Source of the DNA: Siphonodentalium dalli
Lineage: Eukaryota > Mollusca > Scaphopoda > Gadilida > Siphonodentaliidae
Assembly (NCBI GenBank): GCA_032622095.1
Contig: CP136067.1
Coordinates: forward strand, 79,946,705-80,010,704
Reading direction: 5' to 3'
Length of the DNA: 64,000 bases
Shown here: piece by piece, positions 54,940-64,000 of the stretch
Numbering within the stretch: the stretch's first letter is position 1
How the letters are laid out: each line of letters opens with the position of its first letter
Made by a program: the position numbers and the translations under genes
The notes under the pieces: generated by a model
What the model was told of the DNA's origin: nothing
The model's input: only the letters and a program-made list of their open reading frames with translations
The model's database searches: none

Positions 54940-56470
54940 TCGACAGGACGTGTTTCTAAGGGAGTATTTTTCTGAAATTGCGAGTTCATCGACTCAATAT
55001 TTATTGTTGATAACAATCTTGCAATTTATTTGTCGTCGACCCGCTCGTTAATTAATATTTCTCACATCCGCACGGAAACTTTTTCGTTTGTATACGTAAT
55101 TCGTTTTCGTGTTTTTTGTTTTCTCCTCAAGACGGCTCCTTCTAAAAAATTAGAAATAAGATGGACATCTTGACAATGACTATAGACGCACATAGCTTGC
55201 TTGTGGCAAAACCAATTATTGCATTTTTGTGCAACATATACGGCGTGATGACTTACGATTGAGGACGCAACATGGTCAGGTATGCGAAGTCTCCTATTTT
55301 CGTGCTACACGTGTTCACTTTCACTAAGTTTCAGTCGACTCGCTTTGCTTATTTAATAAGTTCCGTTGCTATGTGAATAACGTATACTGCCAAATCATAC
55401 ATGGACCTGCTCTGTTAGTTCGCAGAAAGTTGTACAGGACAGCAATGTCTCCTTTGTAATAATTTACATGAATAAATCCGAAAGATAGTCCTTGTTATCA
55501 GATGACAATTGACATTTCTTTTGACTGAGCGATCTGTAACATTGTTTTCACGATCAATACCTGTGAATCTACGCCCGCCAGTATGTATGAACGTGAGGTC
55601 TTGTATTAGACACATGGCAAATGTAATAAAACATTACAGCGACTTCAAGGTATTTGGAAAATTCTGCCTTGTCTATCGCGATTAAATATCCTATAACTCA
55701 TTGTATCATATAACCACACTTCAAATTGATGTGTTGTCTGTTGATATAAATATAGTGTTTCATTCTTTACATCCATGTATGTACAGTATGGCTGTAACAG
55801 TTTGGATTACTACGTGTCAGGCGATTGGTTTGATTGGGGCCTAGGGCAACCTGATATACAAGCTTTGACGACAACCAAATTTCATTCCAAAGTTTGTTAT
55901 CAAATGAAATATCAATCAAATCATAGCTTTGTCTTCAATACGGCGGACCTTGTTCATAAGGGGCATGGTCAGGGTGTTGCAACGATTTATTGGCTTGCCA
56001 GCATCTCACTGAATTTCAATTAATCGATGTTTCTCCGTATTATCATCCGCCAGATGATTTAAGATTTACGCCGTCCACAGGCTAGCAATTATAATTGTAA
56101 ATCTTTGTGATGTCACGACTGTGATCAGTGTCACCAACTTGAAACATCTGACCTCTTATCCTCAGACATTAGTGTTTGTCAATGCATTCAATTATTCGGT
56201 CCCATTGACACATTATGGTTTAAGTGCCTCAATACCATATTACCGTAGGACCTAATATGCATCGAACATGGCGAGCATGAAACATGTATTGCAAGCCGTA
56301 ATAGTTCCATACATTGTACATGGCAATAATATGGTATCAGGGCCTCCAGACACTATGCCGTCAGAACTGACTATGCTTACATATGGTGAACAGTTTTCAC
56401 CCCTATACTGACATACTTTGCGGTTTTCATCAGTGAATAATAAAGGCAATCACCGAAATAGAAAGCATAT
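54940..56470. other. Intron 13 stretch without supported gene
   Basis: An 82-codon ORF at 55775-56023 follows a TATGTACAG acceptor-like site and contains DYYVSGDWFDWGLGQPD, but it matches no TRPM segment or domain I recognise and has no usable donor. Left unassigned. Confidence 0.4.
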
Positions 56471-56480
56471 CTATTGTCAC

Positions 56481-56940
56481 GTGCTCCAGAATCACTGCCA
56501 ATAGTCTTTCCAATAGAGTCCATCACTTGGATCCTTAACTTCTATTTCCACATATATCGAAATGATAATCTGACAAATAGCTTTCACTCATGTATGAAGC
56601 GCAGTTACATTAAACACATTTATATTGCGTATGGCCACTGCCCATATAATTTCTATAAAAGAGTCCAAACCATGACTCTTTTCCTTCTATTGCCACATAT
56701 CCAAATGATTATCTGGCGAATATCAGAAAGGACTGCAATTGTATTGTCACATGTCTAAAGCGCAATTACATGCGCAGCGTTTATATTGCGCACAACCACT
56801 GCCAATATAATTCCAAAGAGGCCAAGACATGGCTCATCTCCTTCTATTGTCACATATCCAATGATTATCTGGTAAATAGATTCGATACAAGCATAATGAC
56901 AATGAAGGCATTTGTATCGTCACGTCCGCTGTCAGCGCAC
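56481..56940 (+). repeat. Degenerate tandem repeat, about 170 bp x 3
   Basis: Units near 56481, 56636 and 56808 share CACTGCC(A/C)ATA, CTTCTATTG(C/T)CACATAT, AATGAT(A/T)ATCTG and GCG(C/T)A(A/G)TTACAT. Confidence 0.75.
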
Positions 56941-57287
56941 TTTCCTAAAGGAAACGCCTAGTTCTTGCACATGTGCATTCGGAACTCATCGTCCTCATAA
57001 ACGAGAAAAGACAGTATCTTACCTGTAATTCAATTTATAGCAGGTAAGATCACGTGGCCAGGAATATAAAGTGATTTTTATATTAACCTTACTTTCAATT
57101 CAATAACTAACAGACTGTATTGTATATTAACCTTGCTTTGTCATAACTAACAGCATGTCTTGTCTTGCAGTCAAACGTGATTCGACTTTGATGGCCACAC
57201 ACCGTGCGGGTTGCTCAATAACGGGTATATTACATGTCATCGTTGGGTGAGGGCATATTAGTCAATGATTACAAACTTTGAGCAAAC

Positions 57288-58290
57288 CGTACCAGTCTTT
57301 ACCTCGGGCAGGACCAGTTCTGCCCCCCGGTCCTGCTACGGCAGTCAGATCCAGTGGTAGGCGGGTGCTGCTATTTGTTGATTCGGGAAACCAATCTTCA
57401 AGGGTGATTGCCCCGGCACCTTACTCTCAGGTGCCTAATAGTAGTGTCAGTACGATTATTAATTTTAGAGAAAATCCCATTGATACACTATTATTCCACA
57501 TAGAGTGAAATTTCCATCAGTATTGTTGATTTCGGCCTGGATTCCCCCAAGAAGATCTGTTTTTAGGCCATCACAATTATTGGGCACCTGGGAGTAGCCT
57601 TTGGCGGCTGTTCTGGGTGGGGAAGACTCGTTGTCACGTGACGCTCTTGCTCATAGTGCACCAGCCAAATGGCCTTCTGACTCTTCCCCATGGTGCAGTG
57701 GCCCACATCTCCACAAAATGGGGTCCAGTCGATTCCCTGGAATCATACACCTACGGGTTACCTCCGGGCCTGCTCCTCCGCCGTCATGTGATCATAGTGG
57801 TATGTCATCGACATTTATTCCGGTTTGGTCAGGACCACCTGCATTTGGGGGATTCCATGGAAAGCGCTTCCTTTGGTCAAATGGCTCATCAGAACTTATT
57901 CCCTCTGCCCTTCTGGTCTTGGGGCGCAGCCTATTCTACCTGGGCCATTGATGATGCACCAGAATTTTTGGAGGGGGGTGACCTTGGACAGGAAATAGCT
58001 CCTTAACCCAAATGCAAGAGCATTTGTTTTGCGTCGACCCATTTCAGAGTAGGCCTCTTCCATAGTATGGTATCCCAACTTGATGCAGCCAATTCTGTTG
58101 CTGGCGTCGATCCTGACATGCTTTTCTGCATCACATGGCGTCGGCAGGTTTGACGACGATGAGCAAGAATCGCGGGTCGACAGTGGGTCCCCAGGCACAC
58201 TGTCGGACGGGGATTCTGACGTTCCTCTGTAAAAAAGACGAGGACACAGGTTGATCTCTTGTATACACTTCTTCCAAAAGCTATATTGCT
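57288..58290 (-). repeat. Minus-strand duplicated sequence, copy 1 (possible decayed coding exons)
   Basis: On the minus strand the segment 57540-57770 reads IDWTPFCGDVGHCTMGKSQK and then WLVHYEQ; copy 2 has IDWTPSCGDVGHCTMGKSQK and WLVQLLE. Both copies also have a minus-strand GAG or GAG-like donor before GTAAA (57303 and 58335). A minus-strand acceptor TCTTTTTTACAG lies near 58232. Downstream of it an open stretch includes CDAEKHVRIDASNRIGCIKL and MEEAYSEMGRRKTNALAF. The protein is not recognised; it may be an element-borne gene. Copy 1 carries about 270 bp of extra sequence near 57320-57595. Confidence 0.5.
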
Positions 58291-58525
58291 TAATTTATTT
58301 TTAAATTTTGCAATAAAGTACCAGTATTTACCTCAGTCAGGAAAGCTCCAGCACTGTAGCCTTTGGAGGATGTTCTGGGTGGGGAAGACTTGTTGTTGAG
58401 TGCCTCCAAGAGCTGCACCAGCCATCCAGCCTTCTGACTCTTCCCCATGGTACAGTGGCCCACATCTCCACAAGATGGGGTCCAGTCGATCCTCTGGAAT
58501 CGTACACCTTCGGGATACCTCCAGG

Positions 58526-59557
58526 TAGGGTCCTGCGAATTGGAGATTTTGATCGAATTGAAGAATTTGAATCGAATCGAATGTCGAATCGAATTATACA
58601 TGTGTGTTGCATTCTCAATTAGGCATGTTTTGCCAACGATTAGATGATGTTTGAAACGTTCTATGAACTTCCATGAAGTTCCATCATAACTTATGTGGTG
58701 ATCAACCGTCGATCTCGATACTATTAACTTCAGTTGATTATTGTCGAGAAGAAAACAAAAAACAGATCAAAACGTCCATGTGGACGTCACGACGAATAAT
58801 ATATAACTGGCCTATCGGAACTAAAATCACGCAAAGTTTGTACAGTTTGCATGTACATGCAAAATTGCAAATGGGCATTCGGAAACATCCGTTGTTGTAA
58901 ACTTGAAGATGCAACAACAGTCGCAGGGTAGCCTGTTTATGTAGTACTGGGTGCTTCTGGAACTGATGATTCCATAGATGGGTCGTTGTCCCAGATGCTT
59001 GCGATTTATACACCATGTTGTATTCGTCACACGTGTAAGTTCTTGCACTGCCTGAGAAGCTTATCATGTTTAAAATAAACATGAATAACGGACGACTTAT
59101 TGTCAAGTGCCAAAGGAACGCTCCGAAACTGACAGTCAACTTTAAAAGAAAACTCCACCAACATGCACTTTTCAACCCCTGAAACACGTGAAGTTTACAT
59201 CATCAACGATGTCACATACAAATAACGCGGAACCTGAGATAGACAGTCGGCGGATAATGCTAGCAGTTGCTCAGTCTCATAGTTATTATAATTTAAGTGT
59301 GTCGTCGGTCCAACGGCGAATTCAGAGCTTTTGGCAACCAAGTTCAAAGCTAGAATTCAGACATATTTAGTGGTCCTAATCTGGTGGCTAATTACTGGCC
59401 ATAAATATATTTAATAGCATGCGTACATTCGTGATGTACAATAAGAAATTCATAATTTTAGGGAACTAAATGGCACAGAAACAGCTAAGATCAACTCGAA
59501 TTCGAATCGAATTTGACTTTCGAATCGAATCGAATATCGAATATTCGCAGGACCCTA
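58526..59557 (-). mobile_element. hAT-like element, 1.03 kb, with BED-finger remnant
   Basis: The 15 bp ends TAGGGTCCTGCGAAT and ATTCGCAGGACCCTA are exact inverted repeats. Flanks CCTCCAGG (58518-58525) and CCTCTAGG (59558-59565) form an 8 bp target duplication with one change. Subterminal DNA is rich in GAATCGAAT. The empty site is seen in the paralogous copy 1 at about 57761-57775. On the minus strand a 149-codon ORF (58738-59187) holds the BED-like segment described separately. Confidence 0.88.
58948..59043 (-). pseudogene. BED-type zinc-finger remnant of a hAT transposase
   Basis: Residues 49-80 of the minus-strand ORF read RTYTCDEYNMVYKSQASGTT, then THLWNHQFQKHP. This follows the BED pattern C-x2-C ... 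SGTT.(N/H)L..H....H, with the second Cys replaced by Tyr and spacing of the two His kept. BED fingers sit at the N-terminus of many hAT transposases. The DDE catalytic part is missing, so the element cannot move by itself. Confidence 0.65.
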
Positions 59558-59599
59558 CCTCTAGGCCACTCCTCCAACTTTGATCATTCTGCTAAATTT

Positions 59600-60320
59600 G
59601 ATCATTTTGAAATGTACCCGGAACTTGTCATGTGCGCCATCATAGATCACTGATGCTTATATGCCTGTTCATCAAGTCATCAGTGGTGTTCTCTAATCTC
59701 TATATATACTGGTATGTAATGATACCTTGGATCATGATGGCGTTCCCTGCTCTATACATTATACGAGGCTGGAGTAGGGATTTGTGGCATGATACATCAT
59801 ACATCGCTATGATATCTGCAGCATATCATTTTTATATCATTTTTATCATTGGCATGATTAGATAGCATTTTATAACATCATATAAAATTCCTAGCTATTA
59901 TCCACATTTCAGTAGCAAATTGCGATGCGATACCAGTTAATTTGCTCCCTGGTGTATCATAAGCATCCAGATATCTTATGACATATACACAATGGCTACA
60001 TGTGATGTCAGTTCAAAATGTGAACTGTCGAGAGAGCGAAGAAGATGACAAAGAGAACAGGATGAAGCGACGGAAGAAGTGAAGGGAAAGAAGTCTCTTC
60101 AAAAAAACCTGGGATGTTTCTTCCAAAAACAAGGGGGGGAGGTCCACGTTTAAGCAATGTCGGAATCTGAATTGTGAGCTCTTTCACATAACACAATCAT
60201 ATCCGATTCATGACTAAATCACATTTACATGAAATCTGTTTCGGAAGAGTGCATTCCCATCGAAATTGGATATTAATTAACTTTATTGCTCGTGCCTCCT
60301 CCTGGGCTTGCATTCTAATC
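59600..60320. other. Intron 13 stretch without recognised feature
   Basis: Repeated ATCATTTTTATATC-type simple sequence near 59820-59850; nothing coding supported. Confidence 0.45.
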
Positions 60321-60690
60321 CATATAGTTCAGTTGAAGGGCTTTCCTTGGCGGAAATTTTTTATTTTTAAAATTATAATTAATTTTTCCTTAAGGGAAGC
60401 CCGAAACAGAACTATCATAGATCCCTCCCATGGTGGTGCCATTCCCAACCCCGCGACTCGCAAATCTCATGATTAAGTCGGAAATAAAAACTGACTCGAT
60501 AATTAGAATGCGGGATTTACTTGGGCATATTCATGCGTGACTAATCGGAGCACGGGTGTGAACAACGGAGTCGGACTGCAATAAAAGTTTAACCCTCCTG
60601 ATTGACACAAGGCCGGAGATGTAATCCATATAGTTCAGTTTCGGGTTCCCTTAAGGAAAAATTAATACATAATTTTAAAAATTATATTTT
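60321..60690 (+). repeat. Dispersed repeat with inverted ends (partner 54753-54935)
   Basis: CCATATAGTTCAGTTGAAGG occurs at about 60321 and CCATATAGTTCAGTTTCGGG at about 60628. The first is followed by an AT-rich centre and CTTAAGGGAAGCCCGAAACA, forming a hairpin. The segment 60480-60690 is the inverted relative of 54753-54935. Confidence 0.75.
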
Positions 60691-60699
60691 TGGTATAGT

Positions 60700-61130
60700 A
60701 TGAAGGTTTGACGGTTGGCGGGCGGGTGTCCATTTACAAACCTATATAACTTAGCCGATTATTGATGGTTTCCGACAATTTTTGGTATGTGAGTTAATTG
60801 TCATGTACGACATATACACAGAAATTGGATCTGCCCTGACTTTCTAACCAGAGTTATGCCACTTGTTTCTATTTATAGACATTTTATGTCCGTTAGCGGC
60901 ATAACTTAAATTGAACAAACCAATTTCATTCATATTTGGTATATGGATGTTCAAGTTGAAATCTGTGAGTATATTGGTCTGGTGAAAATAATAACTCACT
61001 AATGCATTTGTGAGCATATTCTTCTGGTGCTAAAGATAACTCATCATCACATACTAACTCAATAATAAATATGTGAGCATAGAAGTCTAGTGCTTATAAT
61101 AACTCACTAATATGTATGTGACTATAGTCT
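60700..61130 (+). repeat. Degenerate dispersed and tandem repeat
   Basis: 60700-60960 has the GGTATGTGAGTTAATTGTCA and GAGTTATGCCAC phrases of the CCCAAAATACAG-type family. 60967-61130 holds about three degenerate units around TGTGAGCATA, TCTGGTG and ATAACTCACTAAT. Confidence 0.6.
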
Positions 61131-61332
61131 TCTACAGCTGTATTTACTAATACTTAGGCGTATGTTGCCTATACTAAGTTCTTACGGTACTCACTATAAT
61201 ACGGAAAAGTCCATTTTACAACTCTCTTAACCGATACACATTTTATTCTCCAAAAATTTGGCCATAAATTTTTGTATTCACTGTTTAGATTTACAAATGA
61301 TTCATTTAGTTATTGTTGTCCATGTGTTTTAA

Positions 61333-61724
61333 CCCTTTACCCAACAGAAGGGCCCTGTGCCAATGCATTCTCGTATATATGCGAGTCGACCATAGGTCGC
61401 CTCGCATATATAAGAGAATGCATTGGCTTAACACATTAAAAATTATAAAATTGTTAAAGAATGTAAGAAAAAATGGTAAAAAGTGTTAAAAAAAATTTTT
61501 TTTTAGGCCAATGCATTCTCTTATATATGCGAGGCGACCTATGGTCGACTCGCATATATAAGAGAATGCATTGGCACAGGGCATAACTGTAACTATCACA
61601 ATGTGGTCAAGGAGCCGGTTCCAATGATATCCATATTTGTATGGTTCTATTGAGACAGACCGAAGATATTTTAGGCTGTTGAAGCTTTATTTGGCCGGTT
61701 TTGGCCGGTTTGTTGGGTAAAGGG
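61333..61724 (-). mobile_element. piggyBac-like MITE, CCCTTTACCCAACA family, copy 2
   Basis: TTAA at 61329-61332 and 61725-61728 with the same TIR as the copy at 19026-19408. It lies in the opposite orientation: GGCCGGTTTTGGCCGGTTTG is at the right. Two 69 bp hairpins are at 61359-61427 and 61507-61575. Identity with copy 1 looks well above 90 percent, so activity was recent. Confidence 0.92.
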
Positions 61725-61849
61725 TTAAATTAAATTTGTTATATTGATTACTCTCATGAAAATACAGTTCAATTTTTAATCTGGATTCACATCAATGAAT
61801 TTTGTCAGAGATAGGTCTACCTTTATATGCCCATTAAAAAGTGTATAAT

Positions 61850-62110
61850 GCAGACCGTCCTTCAACATTTTTTGTTTCTGGATGATAACTTTAGTGTTAA
61901 TTTTTGTGGGGTCAGTCAGACATAGTTTGCCTGAGTTATAGCCCTTGTTGGACTTATAATACAGAAGGTTGATTTTAGATTCGGTCCATGCTGAATAACT
62001 TCAGATAACACTTTTTTATGTCAATCATTGTGAGCAAACAACGGGTGTATTAAGCCACACTCTGGCAGTGCCCTTGCTGATTTATAATCAGGTTCAGCAC
62101 AGGCTCAAAA
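61850..62110 (+). repeat. Dispersed repeat, CCCAAAATACAG family, eroded
   Basis: TTTCTGGATGATAACTTTAG and GAGTTATAGCCC mark a degraded unit, ending TAAGCCACACTCTGGCAGTG. Confidence 0.5.
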
Positions 62111-62357
62111 TCTTCCTTTGCCAAGTCTGAACCGTTTTGGCATTTGGCAAGCGGAAGCAGGGCATGTAGGGGTATCAGCCATCCGTGCTTTCGACTGGCA
62201 CCTGTACAATTGCATACTTTACAAACAGAAAATACAGAAAATTGCCCTTCTGAAGTTTGTGCCTGTCTCCCGTCAATGCTTTGTAATATATTGTTGTTTG
62301 GTATTGTTTCATGGTTTCTTTATTTGCTTTATTATTGTCATAATATGTCATGCAATC

Positions 62358-62685
62358 CTGCAAATAGCGTGTCTGTCATTTGCAGAATGAGGTCCCCAGA
62401 GGGTGAATTTAGTGATGCTATCTCACACAGTGGGAAATTTCTGTATCCCATACTAATAATTTGCAGATGATAAAATGCATAATCGAGGTGACTAATGGGT
62501 GAACATCACCAACTTTAACTGGCGAAATTCAATCAGATCCTAGGTTTCCCATAGCAGTTGAGGCCTAAGCAGAATGGGGTTCCCAGAGGGTGAATTTGGT
62601 GATGTTAGCCCCCCGTGCGGAATAGCATCACTAAATTCACCTTCTGGGGACCTCATTCTGCAAATGACAGGCACACTATTTGCAG
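62358..62685. mobile_element. Inverted-repeat element, copy 2 (arm-hairpin family)
   Basis: The left arm is CTGCAAATAGCGTGTCTGTC, ATTTGCAGAATGAGGTCCCC and GAATTTAGTGATG. The right arm is its complement and ends GACAGGCACACTATTTGCAG. Partial internal copies occur near 62570. Compare 27182-27613. Confidence 0.75.
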
Positions 62686-62699
62686 CCTTGATGTCATGC

Positions 62700-63050
62700 T
62701 GCATTTGACTTAAAATAATTTTGTTGCTCATTTTAAAGTTGTAATTGTGATATGATTTACAGTTTGTTTCTGATGCTGATGTAAGTATTAGTTTCTGAAA
62801 TCTTGCAACATCATGGAAAGGTGTGACCAGATGGAGAGTGCCATCTGTTTGATTCCTTCACCAACATTTATGCTAGTCATACTCACTTATGTTTTCAGCC
62901 ATAGATATAGAGCACAGCAACTCTGTTTGCAGCGTGTGGTTATGATGTGTATAGCTAACTCACAACACTCCTTAATTTCCCTGAATATATTATTAGCAGT
63001 CTATTTCAATTCAATTTGTTCATAATAGTAAAATGCATAGCCATACATAT
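62700..63050. other. Intron 13 stretch without recognised feature
   Basis: One 70-codon ORF (62813-63025) has a hydrophobic N-terminal half but no splice context, and it does not resemble S2-S6 of a TRPM. Confidence 0.45.
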
Positions 63051-63052
63051 AG

Positions 63053-63180
63053 AATATGTAGCTAGTGTCGTCACTTAAACTGTTTATGTCCTTGAGGGAG
63101 CATATAAGCCTCCTCCAATAAATGCCAAAATCCCCCGAGAGAACATAAACAGTTTAATCGACAACATTAGCTACATATTT
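63053..63180. repeat. Hairpin with about 45 bp arms
   Basis: AATATGTAGCTAGTGTCGTC and ACTTAAACTGTTTATGT pair with ACATAAACAGTTTAATCGAC and AACATTAGCTACATATTT across a 40 bp loop. Confidence 0.85.
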
Positions 63181-64000
63181 TATATTTATCCATCACACAA
63201 AACTTGCGTTCTGTGAAGTAAATCTGTCAGTTTCCTCAGTTTTACATTAATTACTTCGGTGAAGCCCTTATATTTATCAGGTCAAGCAACTAATTAGCAT
63301 TTATGCAGCTTGGAGCAAAAAAGTTTGTTGGTTTTTTTTTATAGTTATTCTAAGCTGGCTTTGTACTAATAGTTTATAGATGTTTTAGAGAAAAAACACA
63401 TATCCGTTTACAAATTTTGTATTTAAAATGGATGATAAGAACGTCCCAAAATCACAGTGACGTTGTTTAGGTCGGTTGATGTCTCTAGTTACCTGCGCAA
63501 TTTGCATATGCAATTACGTCATGAAAGTAGTACTAACCTAATAAAGCTACGTTGACCTAATAAAGCCAAATTGACGTAATATACGTAACGTTTATATGTT
63601 GTCAATAGAGGTAGTGCGGTGGATAAATCACACTAACCCTGGTCTGGACATAAAAACAAAATATATTTTATGTTACTTTAATTTCATATATCTTTATTTT
63701 ACATTTTAACTGTATTCTAATATTATCATATGCACTTTGTTAATAAACCTATCTATATCACTTCTGTCACATTACATTGATTATTATATGTAGTTCATAT
63801 ACTTCATATACTTTTAAAGGGGTACTCTACACTAAATCCTGCCATTTATGGGACCATCTCCTTTTATATTCAACAGAATATATGCAACAAATGAATGAAT
63901 TTGAGCCATGGATTAGTGCAAAATACACTCATTTTGTCTATGAGCGATGCAAATAAACATGGTAATTATAATGAAAATGAATTTATGACTCCAGCCATTT
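63181..64000. other. Intron 13 end of window, no recognised feature
   Basis: AT-rich sequence with CTAATAAAGC(T/C) written twice near 63540-63560. The next channel exon, encoding the rest of S2, was not seen. Confidence 0.45.

Larger units (their letters stand above)
58316..59620 (-). repeat. Minus-strand duplicated sequence, copy 2, interrupted by a hAT-like insertion
   Basis: ACCAGTATTTACCTCAGTCA starts this copy as ACCAGTCTTTACCTCGGGCA starts copy 1. It runs in parallel with copy 1 through GGGGTCCAGTCGAT to GATACCTCCAGG, is broken by the insertion at 58526-59557, and resumes at CCACTCCTCCAACTTTGATC, where copy 1 has CCTGCTCCTCCGCCGTCATG. Confidence 0.75.

Noticed and set aside
55775-56023. 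Candidate extra channel exon after TATGTACAG
   Set aside because: The translation does not resemble S2-S3 or any TRPM segment, and no donor in frame was found.
62376-62470. TCATTTGCAG followed by an open frame as a splice acceptor and exon
   Set aside because: The same sequence is the arm of an inverted-repeat element also present at 27.2 kb; the translation is not TRPM-like.

Overview
The window is intronic-scale animal DNA. It is AT-rich, has no compact gene array, and carries one multi-exon gene on the + strand. Thirteen short coding exons between 1973 and 53661 splice with consensus GT/AG borders into one uninterrupted reading frame of 1545 nt (515 codons). The product is the middle part of a TRPM-family cation channel, most like the TRPM2 branch. 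It runs from the C-terminal half of the cytosolic SLOG (MHR1/2) domain, through the MHR3/MHR4 helical region, to transmembrane helices S1 and S2. Both the 5' end (start codon, promoter) and the 3' end (pore, TRP helix, C-terminal domain) lie outside the window. The repeat types suggest a mollusc, probably a bivalve, but that is inference, not something the sequence proves.

Only about 2.4 percent of the window is coding. The rest is upstream sequence (1-1972), twelve introns and the start of a thirteenth, and these are built almost entirely from layered transposable elements. From left to right: a decayed tyrosine-recombinase pseudogene (252-635); a nested set in intron 1, where a TTAA-flanked MITE is split by a 6.8 kb TTAA-flanked element that is itself split by a 5.1 kb giant inverted-repeat transposon (2805-10330); a 3.2 kb hAT-like element with a perfect 8 bp target duplication spanning most of intron 2 (11119-14353); inverted and direct repeat clusters and piggyBac-like MITEs in intron 3; a LINE ORF2 tail in intron 4; a 1.5 kb TIR element and an arm-hairpin element in intron 7; a second 5.05 kb giant inverted-repeat transposon in intron 8 in the opposite orientation; two TTAA MITEs in intron 9; and an 11.4 kb element with TTA target duplication and 36 bp TIRs making up about 91 percent of intron 10. 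Intron 12 holds an 18-copy minisatellite. Intron 13 holds a 45 bp tandem repeat, a duplicated minus-strand sequence whose second copy is interrupted by a 1.03 kb hAT-like element, and another piggyBac-like MITE.

The most notable structures are: the 11.4 kb TTA-flanked element with palindromic TIR cores, subterminal CGAAA-rich arrays and a long-period internal array; the three-layer insertion stratigraphy in intron 1; the pair of oppositely oriented giant palindromes in one pre-mRNA; and a 69 bp near-perfect hairpin module that recurs inside several different TTAA-flanked MITE families. No second complete protein-coding gene, rRNA, tRNA or CRISPR array was found.
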